Source of the DNA: Golubevia sp. BC0850
Taxonomy: Eukaryota; Basidiomycota; Exobasidiomycetes; Golubeviales; Golubeviaceae
Assembly: GCA_012976225.1 (NCBI GenBank)
Contig: JAAVVG010000015.1
Coordinates: 248,001-312,000, forward strand
Length of the DNA stretch: 64,000 nt
Direction of reading: 5' to 3'
Shown here: positions 1 to 11,777 of the stretch, piece after piece
How the letters are laid out: every line of letters begins with the position of its first letter
How positions within the stretch are numbered: the first letter of the stretch is position 1
Made by a program: the position numbers and the translations under genes
Notes under the pieces: model-generated
The model's input: the letters and a program-made list of their open reading frames with translations, nothing else
What the model was told of the DNA's origin: nothing
Database searches by the model: none

Positions 1-3000
1 GATTCCATGTTTTCCTCTTCCAGTTCCAACCTTTCAAAGCGCTTGCTCTGGGGAATAGGTTCTTACCCAGCAGTGACAACGATTCCATCTACAATTACTC
101 TTCCCTACCGAACTTGGTGGACTGCAGGTGGTAGAACTGGTTGCTTCACGAACGCTTTAACCCCCTTTGTCCTCATTTTAGCATTAAAACAAGTACCTTT
201 CGCTCTTCTGAGTACAAAATTATTGGGAGGTTACGCTTTTGATAGACTTAGCTTTTTACATAAATGGGGTGGAAGAATCATTTGGATGTTTGCTAGCTTT
301 CATGTTGGAACTTGGAGTTGGCAATTACGGTTGGATACTGCTTTTCAAAGCAGAATCTGGGGTTTCGTTTTCATGTGGCAGAAGTTTAGATGGGGATTTG
401 TGGTGAGTAGCATGAGAGAGAGGGGATGGAGATTGAGAGAGAGACAAAGGTGACAGGAAAGGCTTGGTAGAGTGGGAGAAAAACCATGTAGAGCTTTTCA
501 AAATCCTACTTGAAAGACTCTCACTTGGATTGAGGAAGGAGGATCTCCTTTCTCTCGAACCTCCTCATTGACCTCATTCCTCCCCACCCTTCATGTCCGC
601 CCAGTCCTACATCTTCCTAACTCTTCTAGTAGCCCTCTCAATAGGTCCAGTTCGCAGAGATTACTATGAGATCTTCTATGTCTCTCACATCATTCTAGTA
701 CTCGGATTCATGCTCTCAGCTTGGGCTCATCATCCGCCTTTAGGAGGTTGGATGTATGCTTCATTACTCTACTGGGCTGCGGAAAGGATTACTAGAGCTA
801 TCAAGATTGCCTATGTCAACGGATTAGGTTTCGCAGGGAGGAGACCTAAAGTGGTCATTGAAACGAGGAGTGAAGGACATTCTGTTGGACAACCAAATCG
901 AGGGCATTTCAATCAACAGTCTTACAATTCTTCAGCTTCGAAAGGGGGATACGCAAGATCTCGATCCTCAACTCTTCAAACTCTAAAGAATCCGGATCCT
1001 CATTCTAATTCTTATCGTGCTAACGAATTGGGTTACAATTATCCACCTGGAAGTGGGAACGGAGGGGGTTGGCCTAAAGAAAGTTCTTCAAGCTATTCTC
1101 ATTCAGATAGAAACACTTATGATTCTCACGGCAACACTAGCGGTAGCAGTCAGTTCTCCTCTCCACCTCCAGCTTTCAATTCCCCACTTTCCTTTAATCC
1201 TATGAGACCAGATCCAAATTCCCTCAACCCAAATGAACCTTCAGCTCTCCATCGAGTCAACACTCAATTCTACGAACCTCTGGATGATGTTTTGGAAGGC
1301 TATATGCGGGAAAGAAAGAGTGGAGTCCCCTCTCCTTCCGTCTCTCCTGGACCTCAAGAGATCAACGAGGACGAAAGCATAACGCCGACAACAACCAACC
1401 CTCTTCCTTTCTCTTCTAATGCTCATCCTCTAGCACCCGAGAAGTTCGAATTAGAAGATCGAGGCAGCACTCTTCAGGCTTCCAAACCTACTTTCAATCA
1501 ATCAAGAGGGGTGGCTCCAACTCCTCGAAATGCCTCAAGCGGATCAGAACAAATCCACAGCAGTGCTGACGATTACCGAAATGTAGGAGTCAAGTTCGGA
1601 GGTATCAATCGACCCAACAACACAAGTAGACCTTCCACTGCTGATTCGATGGGCACGATGGCTGGATTAATCCAGAATCGAAGGATTCCTAGACCTGCAA
1701 TGTCAGCCGACGTAGCAGCAGTCATCAGACCTGGATTCGCTTTCGTTCAACTTCTACCTGGAAAGACTTTAAGATTAACTCTCAGAACTCCGAATAGAAT
1801 GAGTTGGCAACCAGGTCAATGGGTCAATTTGAACTTACCTTCAGTGAGATGGTGGGAATCTCATCCTTTCACCATCGCTTCTGCTCATGATGCTGAATTT
1901 CCAACTTCAACTAGATTCGAAGATGACGACGAAGAGACTGGAATTGATTTAGAATCAGGTGAAAAGAAAAAGATGAACAAGGTTAAAGGAGAGGAAAGAA
2001 CTATCGTCTTGTTGTTGAGAGCTAGAAAAGGATTCACCGCCTATCTTTGGGAATTTACTAGGAAGCAGAGATCCTTACAATTGCAAGCTGCTTCGGAAGC
2101 TGGTTATGATCATGCTACTTTACTAGAAGGAATTGCCGGTCCGAACAGTGCCGCTAAAGGAACCAAATCAGTAGCTGGAGTTCATCTTAGAGCGATCGTC
2201 GATGGACCTTATGGATCTTCTACTAGGGTCAAGTGGGGGTCTCATTCGACTGTCATGATCGTCTGTGGTGGTTCCGGAGTCTCCTTCGGGATGTCTTTGC
2301 TAGAGCATCTATGTGCTTGCATAGCTGGAAAAGAGGCTTTTGGTAGATCTGGTAAAGGTGGCAGAGGTTTTGAAACTAAGAAGATCAGATTTGTTTGGAT
2401 GTTGAGAGAATTCAGTCATCTTCAATGGGTCGCTAGTTCAATTAGAAGATGCATCGAGATGGTTCCTCCTGAGCAATTGCAGGTGGATCTTTTCGTCACT
2501 CATTACAACAATCAAATCACGGATCGTCAGAATATCCCTCAAACTCCTCAAACGCTCGCTTTCATCAATCCTCAAGACGGTCTTCTGATGCCGAAAGCTC
2601 CTTTCTCAAACACTCCGGATGGTTACATCTCCGCCAATTCGTACGATGGAGCTTCCACTCCTAACGGGTTCTCTTCTCCGAATCCTGCATCTTCCAAAAA
2701 ACAAAGGTTTACAGATGGAGATGAACAAGAGGAGTATGACCTCAACGTTCATGATCTAACACATTTCGACGGGGAAGATGAATCCGCTCCGACCGAAGCT
2801 GAAGAAGCTATCAATCTGAGAATCAGAAATGAAGGTAAATTGAGAAGAGCTCAGACTAGAAAGCTGACTATGAAGAGGAAGAACAAGAACGGAAATGAAA
2901 AATCTATGAGGGAATTAATGAAAGATGATCAAATTTTGGAAAGTCAAAGAGCTGTTCATGAAGGTGCAATCTCTTTCAATCCTCCACCGATACACAATCC

Positions 3001-3845
3001 TACTCACAATCCGAACTTCAGAAACCCGACTCAGAACTTCAATCAGATGGAAAGAGACATTGGAGATGAATCTACTGGCTATCTCTATGGAGATGCTCAT
3101 CGTAGAGATCCAAGCCTTCCACAAACTCTCCATCGTAAAGGCTCAAATGGAAACCAATACTTTCAGCCTTCTCATGTCGACAGGAGCGAGAGTTCAACTC
3201 CTTCTTCTTCAAGACCTTCATCTCCTGGAAATCCCTTCAATTCCTTACCTTCGACTCCTTTACCTGAATCCATTTTCCAGAGTACCTCTAATCTAGTCTC
3301 ATCAAATGATAGATCTTACGATTCTGCCGATTACAATTCTCAACCGATCCAATTCTCAAATCCTCCAAATTCAAAGTCGAAATCTAGAACTAGATTCCCT
3401 TCTTCTTCATCTTTCAATGCTTTGAAATTTTCCAAAAACATCGATTTGGAAGAAGATCCAGGTGCCAAAGCTCCAATAGATCTAGACGAACAAGAAGATT
3501 TGGATCTCAGAGTCGTGGCTGAATTGGCTAGACCTGGTCATCCTAAATTGGATAGGATTTTGAGAGAGGAAGTCGAGAGATCTCAGGGAAAGATTTTGGT
3601 CGCTAGTTGTGGTCCCGGTTCTTTGGCCACTGTTCTTAAAAGCATAGTAGCTAAACAGGTAAATCCAGAAAGAGTCAGGAAAGGTGATATGAGAGGAATG
3701 ATCAATATCGTCACTGAATCGTACGAGGTGAGTTTAGGGAGATATGAGAGGTGCTCTGGGTGTCTGATTTGATGTCTATGGAGCTTTTCTGACCTGGCAG
3801 CCTCTACTTTCATCTCTCTTTTGTGCCGTCTAGTGGGGTGGTTGA
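1..3845 (+). CDS. Ferric-chelate reductase (FRE/NOX-type flavocytochrome), 5' end cut by window
   Basis: This membrane enzyme should pass electrons from NADPH through FAD and two hemes to extracellular ferric or cupric chelates. Visible exons are 1-402, 605-3727 and 3834-3845, all phase 0. The reading frame is open to base 1, so the true start is probably outside the window. Two pairs of heme-ligand histidines, each about 13-14 residues apart, lie in membrane helices: one in LHKWGGR...SFHVG, the other in YVSHIILV...AWAHH. The FAD motif HPFTIAS, a GPYG turn and the NADPH-binding stretch CGGSGVSFGMS follow. The last exon adds only Trp-Gly-Gly after NIVTESYE. About 1,178 residues are visible, far longer than the usual 600-750. 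The excess is two low-complexity insertions: about 270 residues between membrane and FAD domains and about 320 inside the NADPH domain. Family assignment is firm; substrate is inferred. Confidence 0.88.
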
Positions 3846-4881
3846 TGGGCTTTCGTCGCAAGTCCTCCCTCTCCTTTGTCCTTCTTTACAGGAATTGATC
3901 AACTTTCTTCTCTGGTCCATCTATAATTCAGACTCAAGCACCGAACTCTGCAACTATCGATCGCAGTCGTATGACCACTTCAAGCTACACTTTTCTCCTT
4001 TCCCAAATCTCGTGTTCTCCTCGCGCCTTCACTCCTGTACTTAACGGACAATCTCCCTTTGCCTCCTGTGCTCGAATCTAATGTTCCCTACCTCACCACT
4101 TCCTTAGAACTAACTCGAAGACACCTTCGTTATGGACTTTTTCTCTCTCCTCTTCCTTTGGCTCCCTTAATTTCTCGCTCAATCATCTTCCCATTTCATC
4201 TCTTGTTCATACTTCCTTCTCGCCTTGCTCCTTCTCTGTTGACCACGTAGAAACTGTATCCTCTTCACCCAATTTCATCGATTTCCAATCACTTCTTTCG
4301 AAAACCATCTTCTTCTCACGAACCAGTCACTCTGATTGTTAAAGAGGATGCTTTTATATCGCGGAAAGGGGTTTAATAACGAAACAGTGCACCATGTCAA
4401 TAGTTTAGAGAAGGGAACAAAAAGGAAAAAGCGCAGGTGGAAAGAAGAAAAAAAGTTTAAATTATGAGAAAGGAAAGGAGGGGGTGAATTAGAGAATCGA
4501 GTTTAGATTGGAAACTAATAAAGAACATCAAAAGAATATTTTTACGAGAAGCGAGGCAGGAAGAAAAGGTAGGAAGGCAGAGAAAGCGAAAAAAGTTGTT
4601 CTTATTCGGCAATGACTTGAGAGGTTGCAAGTGGATTAGAAAGACTTAAATTAATTAATTTATGTAGAAAAGGTCGTGGATTGTCGTCTATGAAGGAGAA
4701 GATTTTGATTGATTGTTCTCTGACAGGAAAGGGGAGAGTAGTTTGGAATTGAGCGAATGAGACGAGGATCCTTTGAATGCGGTCGATGAGAAGAGAATGT
4801 CTTTCTTTTGCGATTGAACTTGCTCTTGGAGATTGAGAACGATTCGAATTGTCTTGATTCTTGTTGAGCTCAGATTGTTCA
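3846..4881. other. Convergent 3' intergenic region
   Basis: This lies between two convergent genes and should hold both 3' untranslated regions. The reductase side is pyrimidine-rich and the Pumilio side purine-rich. A perfect 16-base AT palindrome (TAAATTAATTAATTTA) sits at 4647-4662. I see no convincing coding exon. Confidence 0.6.
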
Positions 4882-7800
4882 TTAGATTGGAACGTAGCTA
4901 TCGTCGACCAGACGCTCGACTAAGGAGGGAAAGAGAAGCGAAAGAGTGAAGTCAGTCTCGAGCGCACACGTTGAGACTCTGTGTTTCCTGTTCCATCGTC
5001 ATTCATACTCACCAGCTTGTAGATGCTTGGCGTAGCCATTGGCGTGTCTCTTGAAGCTCGCTAGATGAGGCTTGAGAGCAGCAATCAACCTAGCCCTTTG
5101 ATCACCTCTGGCGATCTCCAGGAATCTCTGAAGGACGTAATTAGCGTACTGGTCTCTCATCATGATGACACAAGCCAGGATTGGCTGTGGGCTGAGAGGG
5201 TTTCCGGCATCGTTTGCGACTCCTGGAATAGCTGGGAGAGAGGCAGCGGCGGCAGCAGCAGCGACAGCCCTCTGGTTCTTGAAGTTTCCACTTCCTTCCG
5301 GAGCTGGTTGCAGAAGCTCTTCGATCATTTCAATTTGAGTTGAAGGAGTTGCTTCCTTGACGACTTGCTCGACTACGTTACTTGCGAACTTGTGCCTGCT
5401 CAACCTCAAGAGGTTTCCTTGAGTAACACGAACGACTGATTGAGCATCTTCGGGTTGACCTCGAGTCAAGACCCATTGAACGACGTAGTTACCATATTGA
5501 TCCTGCATCAAATCGAAAGTGTGTTGATGGAGTTCCATCAGAAGCGGTCCAGCGATGTCCTTCTGACAGTATTCGAAAATCCTCTGAAGAACTCTGCAAG
5601 AGTAGCAGTGAGCTGCCAACTTCGAGACTTCTCCGTGGAAAGCCATAGGGAAGAAGTTGATAGAGGAAGGAGTGTGAGGACAGATGGTTTCGATCATCTT
5701 TTGAACTACGTGATTGGCATTTTGATCTCGAACGCATTGGAGTACGTTTCCTGAAAGTTCTTGGGCGAACCTGATCTGTTGAGATGGGGAGATGTGTTCG
5801 AGAGCTTTCTGAACAACTCTGCACCCGTAGGTTCCGAGAGAGAGAGCTAGAATGTTTCCTTCCATCTGAGTAGCCAAGACAGATCTCTGTTCGTCCGTTC
5901 CATGTTCGAACATCTTTTGAATGACGTAGTTTCCGAAGACGTCGGTCATCAAAGATCTAGCGCTTGGAACCAACTCTTCGAAGACCATGTCCTTCTCGCT
6001 TCTGGTGGCTGTGTCTAGCTTCTCTTGAGTGAACCTACTTCCATGTTGATCAGCACTGAACTCGACGACGTGACCTTTGATCTCTGAAAGCTCGAAGTTG
6101 CGAGTCTGACTTCTAGATCTGAAAGACTCTAGGACGGCAGATCTTGGACCAGTAGTTGAGATCGCAGAGGCAGCAGCAGCGGCAGCAGCCACAGCCTCAG
6201 CAGTGGGAGCGACTCCATTGAACCCGCCAATGTTGGACATTGAGAGCTCGCTTCTACCGGAGAAGTCGTTGAGACCTTGCTGTTGATGCTGCTGTTGTTG
6301 TTGATACTGACGAGGGTCTTGAGAAAGAGAGGCTGGGAACGACCAGTTGCCAGAACCAGTTCCGATCCGTCTGTGGCTTGGACCAATGCCATTCCTGGAG
6401 ACTCGACCTGACATTCCAGTGCCCCATCCAGAAGATTGAGGAACTTGCGAGTTGCGAGAGGCAGTGCCGTAGAAGGGAGTGTTTCCTTGAAGCGCTAGTC
6501 CGTCCATCATCGGAGAGCCCATGTTGGCGAGACCAGAAGGTTGAGAGTACATCGACTGTTGCATCATCTGAAGGAAGAAGAAGGGAGGATTGAAATACGG
6601 GCAATGTCAGTCACTTTTACTTGGAATCAAGATCTTCAAAAGTGAGAACTCCCTTGACGACTCACGTTCCTGTTCTGCATTCCTCCTCCCATCATCGGAC
6701 TGGGTGGGACTTGACCTTGATATCCATTCTGCATCTGAGACATCATCATACCCATTCCATTTTGATGCCCATAATTTCCATACGTTTGGTTTTGAGGAGT
6801 AGCTCCGTAGGTTTGATAGTTGTTGTACATCATCATGTCGTTGGTTCCTCCTTGCTGCTGTTGCTGTTGAGCTAGTAGGGCTTGCTGCATCTGAACAGAA
6901 GCGTAGTTAGGTTGAGGACTCTGAGGGACTGAGCCCCTCTGGGAGCCGGCTTGGCTGGCATACATCGACGTAGGACCTCCATTGCTTGGTCGATGAGAGT
7001 GACCAGCTTGAGGGAGGGGAGCGTAAGGATCGGGGGTAGCTCTATAGAAGTCGTAAGCTTGAGCGTAGGCAGTTGGATCTGGAGATCTGCTAGAGTACGA
7101 GTAGGAGGAAGGAGGAGCGTAACCATTGTTATTGCTTCCAGCGTCAGAGGAGTAGCCTCCGTATCCGAAGGAAGGGTTTTGAGAATGACCATAACGTCTC
7201 TGCGGTTGAGGCTGAGCTTGATTGGTCTGAGAGCGTTGAGGCTGCTGTCTACCTTGCTGTTGATGCTGACCTTGTTGATGATGGTTTCCGCTAGAGTTGG
7301 AGCGGGAGGAAGAAGCGTGGACTAAGCTGAGAGCTTCCATGGCAGCGGCTACCTCTGCTGGGTTGGGATCGTCGTGAGCGTGTTCGTTGGCTAGACTTGA
7401 GGCTCCTCTGTTGAGGTGATGACCAGGATCCAACGTGGTAGAGCGTTGAGGGACTCTCTTCTGCATTCCATGAATTGGGTGACGAGAGCTTGAAGAGCGG
7501 AGATTGGAAGGCGAATCTTCGTTGGAACCGATCTCTGAGGAAAGACTGCTCCTTCTACCCTCTGATTCGATAGCCAAAGCTACCGATTTCTGAGTTGGCA
7601 GGACGGTATCGGCTCTGAGTGGGCTTCTAGATGAAGGAGGTCCAGAGGGGCCATTGTCTGAGACACGCAGAGCAGCAGCTTGAGCAGCAGCAGCAGCGGC
7701 CTGACGCTGGCGAGTCTGAGATGGAAAGGATGAGATTTTCGTTTGATTAGTCTATCGTCACTTCCGATCCTTCTGCTCCAGCTTGTCCTCCCCTTCCTAG

Positions 7801-8474
7801 ACCGGGACGACTTCTCACGCTCATCCTTCCTTCCCGGCAGTGCTCCACCCGCTTAGACTCACGTTTCCATTTGGGCTACCATTACCATCCTCTGCTCCAG
7901 CAGAAGAGACATCCTGATTCCAACCGAGTGACGGGGAAGCAGTTCCAATAGAAGAAACCCAGGCAGGACCACTGTCATGAGAGAGGAGAGGTGGTCTTGA
8001 GAAGTTCGAGCTACTTCTTGATCCTCCAATTGGATTGTCGACTGAGGTGGTGGCAGCTGAAGATGGTTTCCACCCAGTTGCAGTTTCGTTCCAAGCTTGA
8101 TCCATACCACCTCCAACAGAGAAGACTGAAGGGCTTGCAGTCATAGCTCTCCTTGAGTTCTGCTCCATAGACTGTTGCATTTGAAGAGGCGATGGATTGG
8201 AAGAACCTTGGATCTCCATTGGATCCTCTACTAGACCTACACCTGGAGTTCCAGCGGGAGAAGCTGAGAATAGGTTTGCTTGAAGCTCTGAGCCACCTGT
8301 AGCTGAACGTTGAGGCATTGGTCTGAGGTGAGGCAGATTTGAGGAAGAGGTGGAACGATTTAGAGAATTGGCGATTGCTTTAAGGTTGGGATAAGAAGGA
8401 GATCTACCACTTGGAGAATGAGAAGAAGCTGTTGAATCAGCGTTTTGAGGATTGAAGTTGGGGTTGTTGTTCAT
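4882..8474 (-). CDS. Pumilio/PUF family RNA-binding protein (Puf3-like)
   Basis: PUF proteins bind 3' UTR motifs and promote decay or repression of target mRNAs in the cytoplasm. Exons on the minus strand are 8474-7863, 7715-6666, 6567-5013 and 4919-4882; phases agree and give 1,084 residues. The first 700 residues are disordered and rich in Gln, Asn, Ser and Ala. Eight PUM repeats occupy about residues 709-1084. The base-contacting triplets read S/R/Q, N/Y/Q, C/R/Q, N/H/Q, C/R/Q, N/Y/Q, S/N/E, N/Y/Q from repeat 1 to 8. Under the known PUF code this predicts the RNA target UGUAUAUA, the Puf3/Pumilio type. A roughly 40-residue insert with a poly-Ala run separates repeats 7 and 8. The small last exon supplies the typical ending HLQAVERLVDD. 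Orthology to yeast Puf3 is likely but inferred. Confidence 0.93.
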
Positions 8475-8590
8475 GATATGGGTTGAAGAGGATTAGAGAG
8501 TGAGGGAGAGAAGGAAGAGAGGAGGAAGAAGAGAAGAATTGAGGAAATGAGAGTTATAGTCTGTTTGAACCAATGAATCGAAGTTTAACT

Positions 8591-8600
8591 ATTTATAGGA
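8591..8600 (-). promoter_or_regulatory. TATA-like element of the Pumilio gene
   Basis: Read on the minus strand the sequence is CTATAAATAG, about 120 bases upstream of the Pumilio start codon. Position and orientation fit a core promoter; no transcript start is known. Confidence 0.4.
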
Positions 8601-10077
8601 TAAATTGAGTTTTGAGTTTAGGAATGAACAAGAATTGAAAAAAGATGAAGAGAGAGAGAAGTTTGTACAAGGATTGGTGGGAAGGGAAGCAAGAAGTGGT
8701 GGTCCAAGACTAGTCGAAGGCAAATGACTTTTCGTCTAGGCCTGTGAAAACAAGGAAAACAAGGGAAAACACCTCAAACAATAATTACCTAGATGGAATC
8801 TTGGTTCTTGGTTGTTAAATCAGAAGAAATACTACAAAAAGATGAAGAGATAAGCTTCACTCTCCACGTTGAGGTAGAGTCTTCGTTCTAGACCTCTACC
8901 AAAGAGATTGCCGTCGTCAGGTCGTCACTCGTGCTGTGATCGACACTCTGGGATGCAGCTCATCCGTCCTAGTACCCCTCCATTTCCTCTCTGGGTGTCC
9001 CCCAAGATTCAAACAGATCAGGATCTCACTGATTTTTTCCATCTTCTCATTCAAGATCTCTCCTCCCCTTCGTCGATCTTTTCACGAACCAGGAAATCAG
9101 AAATGTCATGATTCGATCAAATTAATTTCGATTTCGGTCGGGCAAAGTTGCAAATCCCTCTCTTCACGCTTCACATCCCGTCGGTTCTCTCTCTTCGATT
9201 CCTTGACCAAACTCCTTTGGTACGACCTCTTCTCCTTTTCGAGTTGTTTCGTGAGGCAAAATCAAGAACAGGGAGGCGAGTTTTTCAGTACAAGACCCTT
9301 TAGAGTGTCGAAGCCGTTCTCCTTCTCTTTCGTTTACCAGAGAATGAGGAAACCAACCTTCTGGTTCTATCTAATTGTCCAGCCTCTCCCCAAAGTGAAA
9401 GATCTATACCTATCTCGTTGAGAAACAGAGAGTGGATCACGAGTGATGGTTCTGTGAGCTTCGCATGTGGTGTCTACAAGTAGCAAAGTACTCTTTCTGG
9501 TGGCAATTGAGTCGGTGCTTTACTTTCGGGTCAAACCTTCTTGGATTTAATTTAGCAGACAAATCAATTCAGATCCATGCTGATAAGGAAATTCGTAGCA
9601 GAGGAGTGTCGAGCCAGATCTCACTAGGGAAGCATCTCGCCACAGGCGCTCTTCAGCCCCTGACATGTTGTACGCCTTTAGGATAACCATCTAATTTGAG
9701 TGAGATTTCTTTCTATGCGATCAAATTCAAGGTTCGAGTCTTTCAGAATGTTGTTGGTTTCGACTGATGCTAGGTTCGTGACCTCGAGTCGTCTCTTCAA
9801 GCCCTCGTTCCAGCCGCAGCCTCAATTTGCCACCTCCCCTTCAAACAGCTCGCTGAGTCGCTGGACTGTTTGGATTATTCGAATTTCTCAAAGTGGTCAG
9901 CCTCTCGGTTGAAACTGTATAAAGGCTGAACTTCAACAATTGACCGATTCTATGCCAAAGATAAGAGTGGATTTTCTCATCCAGGTCACACCAATGACTG
10001 ATGCCTGATCAGAATTCGTCTTGTTCTTTAGAAGACCTCTAAGTGGGATCATAAATCCCTTTACCTCAAATTTTGGC

Positions 10078-10085
10078 ATAAATAG
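10078..10085 (+). promoter_or_regulatory. TATA-like element of the secreted-peptide gene
   Basis: The sequence CATAAATA lies about 155 bases before the start codon at 10238. A second candidate, TATAAAGG, lies at 9918-9925. Either could be the core promoter. Confidence 0.3.
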
Positions 10086-10237
10086 CTCGACCTTCATGAG
10101 TTCTTCCCCTTTTGACAACTTTCGTTCACCCTCTCTCACATCCCCAATTTTCTTCTTCTTCTTCGTAGCTGGTCTACTCACCTTTGAAAAAGCTCATTCT
10201 CTTCTTCAACCCCTCTCAAGTTAATCTCTGGAACAAG

Positions 10238-10956
10238 ATGCAACTGACCCGCTTCTTAATGCCTCTAGCTCTGGCCTCGACTCTGGTCGCAGCTGCTCCA
10301 GCTCCAAAAGTGAGAGACTGTTTGGCTTACATATTCGCTCTTTGGTGCAAAACCTGACGTGGTCATCCTCAATCTTCTCCTCTGAACAGTCCGAATCGTT
10401 AGTCTCCGCCGACCTCAACCTCAACGACTTGATCCGTCTTTCAGCTGATGTCAACTTCAAAAATTACTTGAACCAAGCCAGAGATGTCGAAGGTGCTGTG
10501 AGTTGGTCAAACTTGGGCCCCGCTTTGTGTAGATCTATGCTGAACTTTTCTTCCGACAACCGTTCGATACCTCAGTTTGAGAAGCGAAGCCCTAGGTTCA
10601 TGCCACCAGGACACGGTCCAGGTCCAGTACAGGTCTTCTCATGGAGAAAGGCTGCAGTAGGGGCCGTACAGGCTCTCGGAAGATTGATCACCGGAAAGAA
10701 ACAGAGTGAGTTGACAGGCAACTGTAGTCAGCACTTGGTCGATGATTCCTTCAATTGAGATGTTCTTTTGGTTTTGGTTTTGAACTGATTCTCTGTTGTC
10801 CATTCATCTCTTCCACCAGACTTTGACGCTGGAGTTGGCATCGATCGAAGACAGGTCGAAAACTTGACCGAATCACTTGGTCGCTTTCTCCAAGACATGG
10901 AGGCTGGAAAACTGCATGAGCGTCGGTCAAATGGGTTCGAGCTACGTTCTTTGTGA
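10238..10956 (+). CDS. Small secreted precursor with several dibasic (Kex2-type) sites
   Basis: No family is recognised. Exons 10238-10309, 10390-10497, 10576-10705 and 10820-10956 join in phase and give 148 residues. Residues 1-20 form a clear signal peptide (MQLTRFLMPLALASTLVAAA). The mature part has no cysteine but has dibasic sites: EKR before a block starting SPRFMPP, then GKK, DRR and HERR. These look like Kex2 cleavage points that would release several peptides. One block contains WRKAAVGAVQALGRLITG, a cationic stretch that can form an amphipathic helix. The second intron (10498-10575, 78 bases) has no in-frame stop, so a form keeping it would insert 26 residues. Secretion is well supported by sequence; a peptide-hormone, antimicrobial or effector role is only inference. 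Confidence 0.68.
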
Positions 10957-11777
10957 TTCGAAAGTGGGATAGCGATCGTCGAAGGGCAAATCCACTCCAT
11001 CGGTTGTTGTTGACGTCGTAAAATGTGTTGCCTTATCAAAGATAATTATCCTATGTAGACCATTCAGAAAGTCTGCAGAAGGAGAGCGTGTAGATCAGTG
11101 CGAGTTGACGTGACTTCGCTCGATTCTGACTTCCATAATAGCAGGTACCTCACGCATCCACAGTCTGGTTACAGAGTTTAAAAAGGATGAATTCTCGATA
11201 GGCAAAGACACAGTGAAGTGTACTAGTTGTCGTTCCAGCCTCTGATGCATTCCATCGAAGCCTTTCCCTACTTTGGAACATCTCCTTTGTTTCCTCATGA
11301 TCGATGCCAGCCTGTGGAGAGCTGAGTTAAGGTAACTTGCAGCGTGAAAGTGTTTCGACGAGGTCTCCCCCGACATTGACGAAGTAGATAGATTTCAAAG
11401 CAGAGAAGAGAGCATAGCCTCTTGTCCTGGTCTTTCCACTTCTCCTGCTTCTAATCTGCCTCCCCACGATGTTGGATTTAGAAAGCTTTTCTAGGGTTTG
11501 ATGACATGAAGTAGTCATTGCGGAAGTTGTCACAAGGCAGAAGAGACGGCTTGTAGGATGGAAGAAAGCTGAGATCCATCATATCTTGAATCTGGCTCGT
11601 TTGAACGGTGATTGGTCTTGACTGCTGAAGATAGAAGTCCAAAGATTGGGTTTGAATGAGAAGCAAATATAATTGTAGAGTGGGTTGGGAAAGAGACGAG
11701 GTGCCTCTCGTGCCTCCAAGCTTTCAATCTTCTCGCTATATAGCTTATTCGCGTTCTTCCTTTCTAGCGACTTCAGG
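10957..11777. other. Intergenic region, 0.8 kb
   Basis: This lies between the secreted-peptide gene and the F-box/TPR gene, both on +. Only short open frames without domains are present. Nothing recognisable was found. Confidence 0.5.

Larger units (their letters stand above)
8475..10237. other. Divergent intergenic region, 1.8 kb
   Basis: This separates the Pumilio gene (-) from the secreted-peptide gene (+). It contains TATA-like sites near both ends and long pyrimidine-rich stretches on the + strand (9000-9400), likely promoter and leader sequence. A 161-codon open frame at 8936-9421 has no recognisable domain, splice support or natural composition, so I do not call a gene. Confidence 0.5.

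Noticed and set aside
8936-9421. 161-codon open frame on + between two genes
   Set aside because: Phe/Ser-rich translation with no domain, no splice context and pyrimidine-biased DNA that keeps frames open by chance.
9730-9750. GGTTCGAGTC resembling a tRNA T-loop (also near 10928 and 26713)
   Set aside because: No A-box at the right distance and no cloverleaf arms could be drawn.
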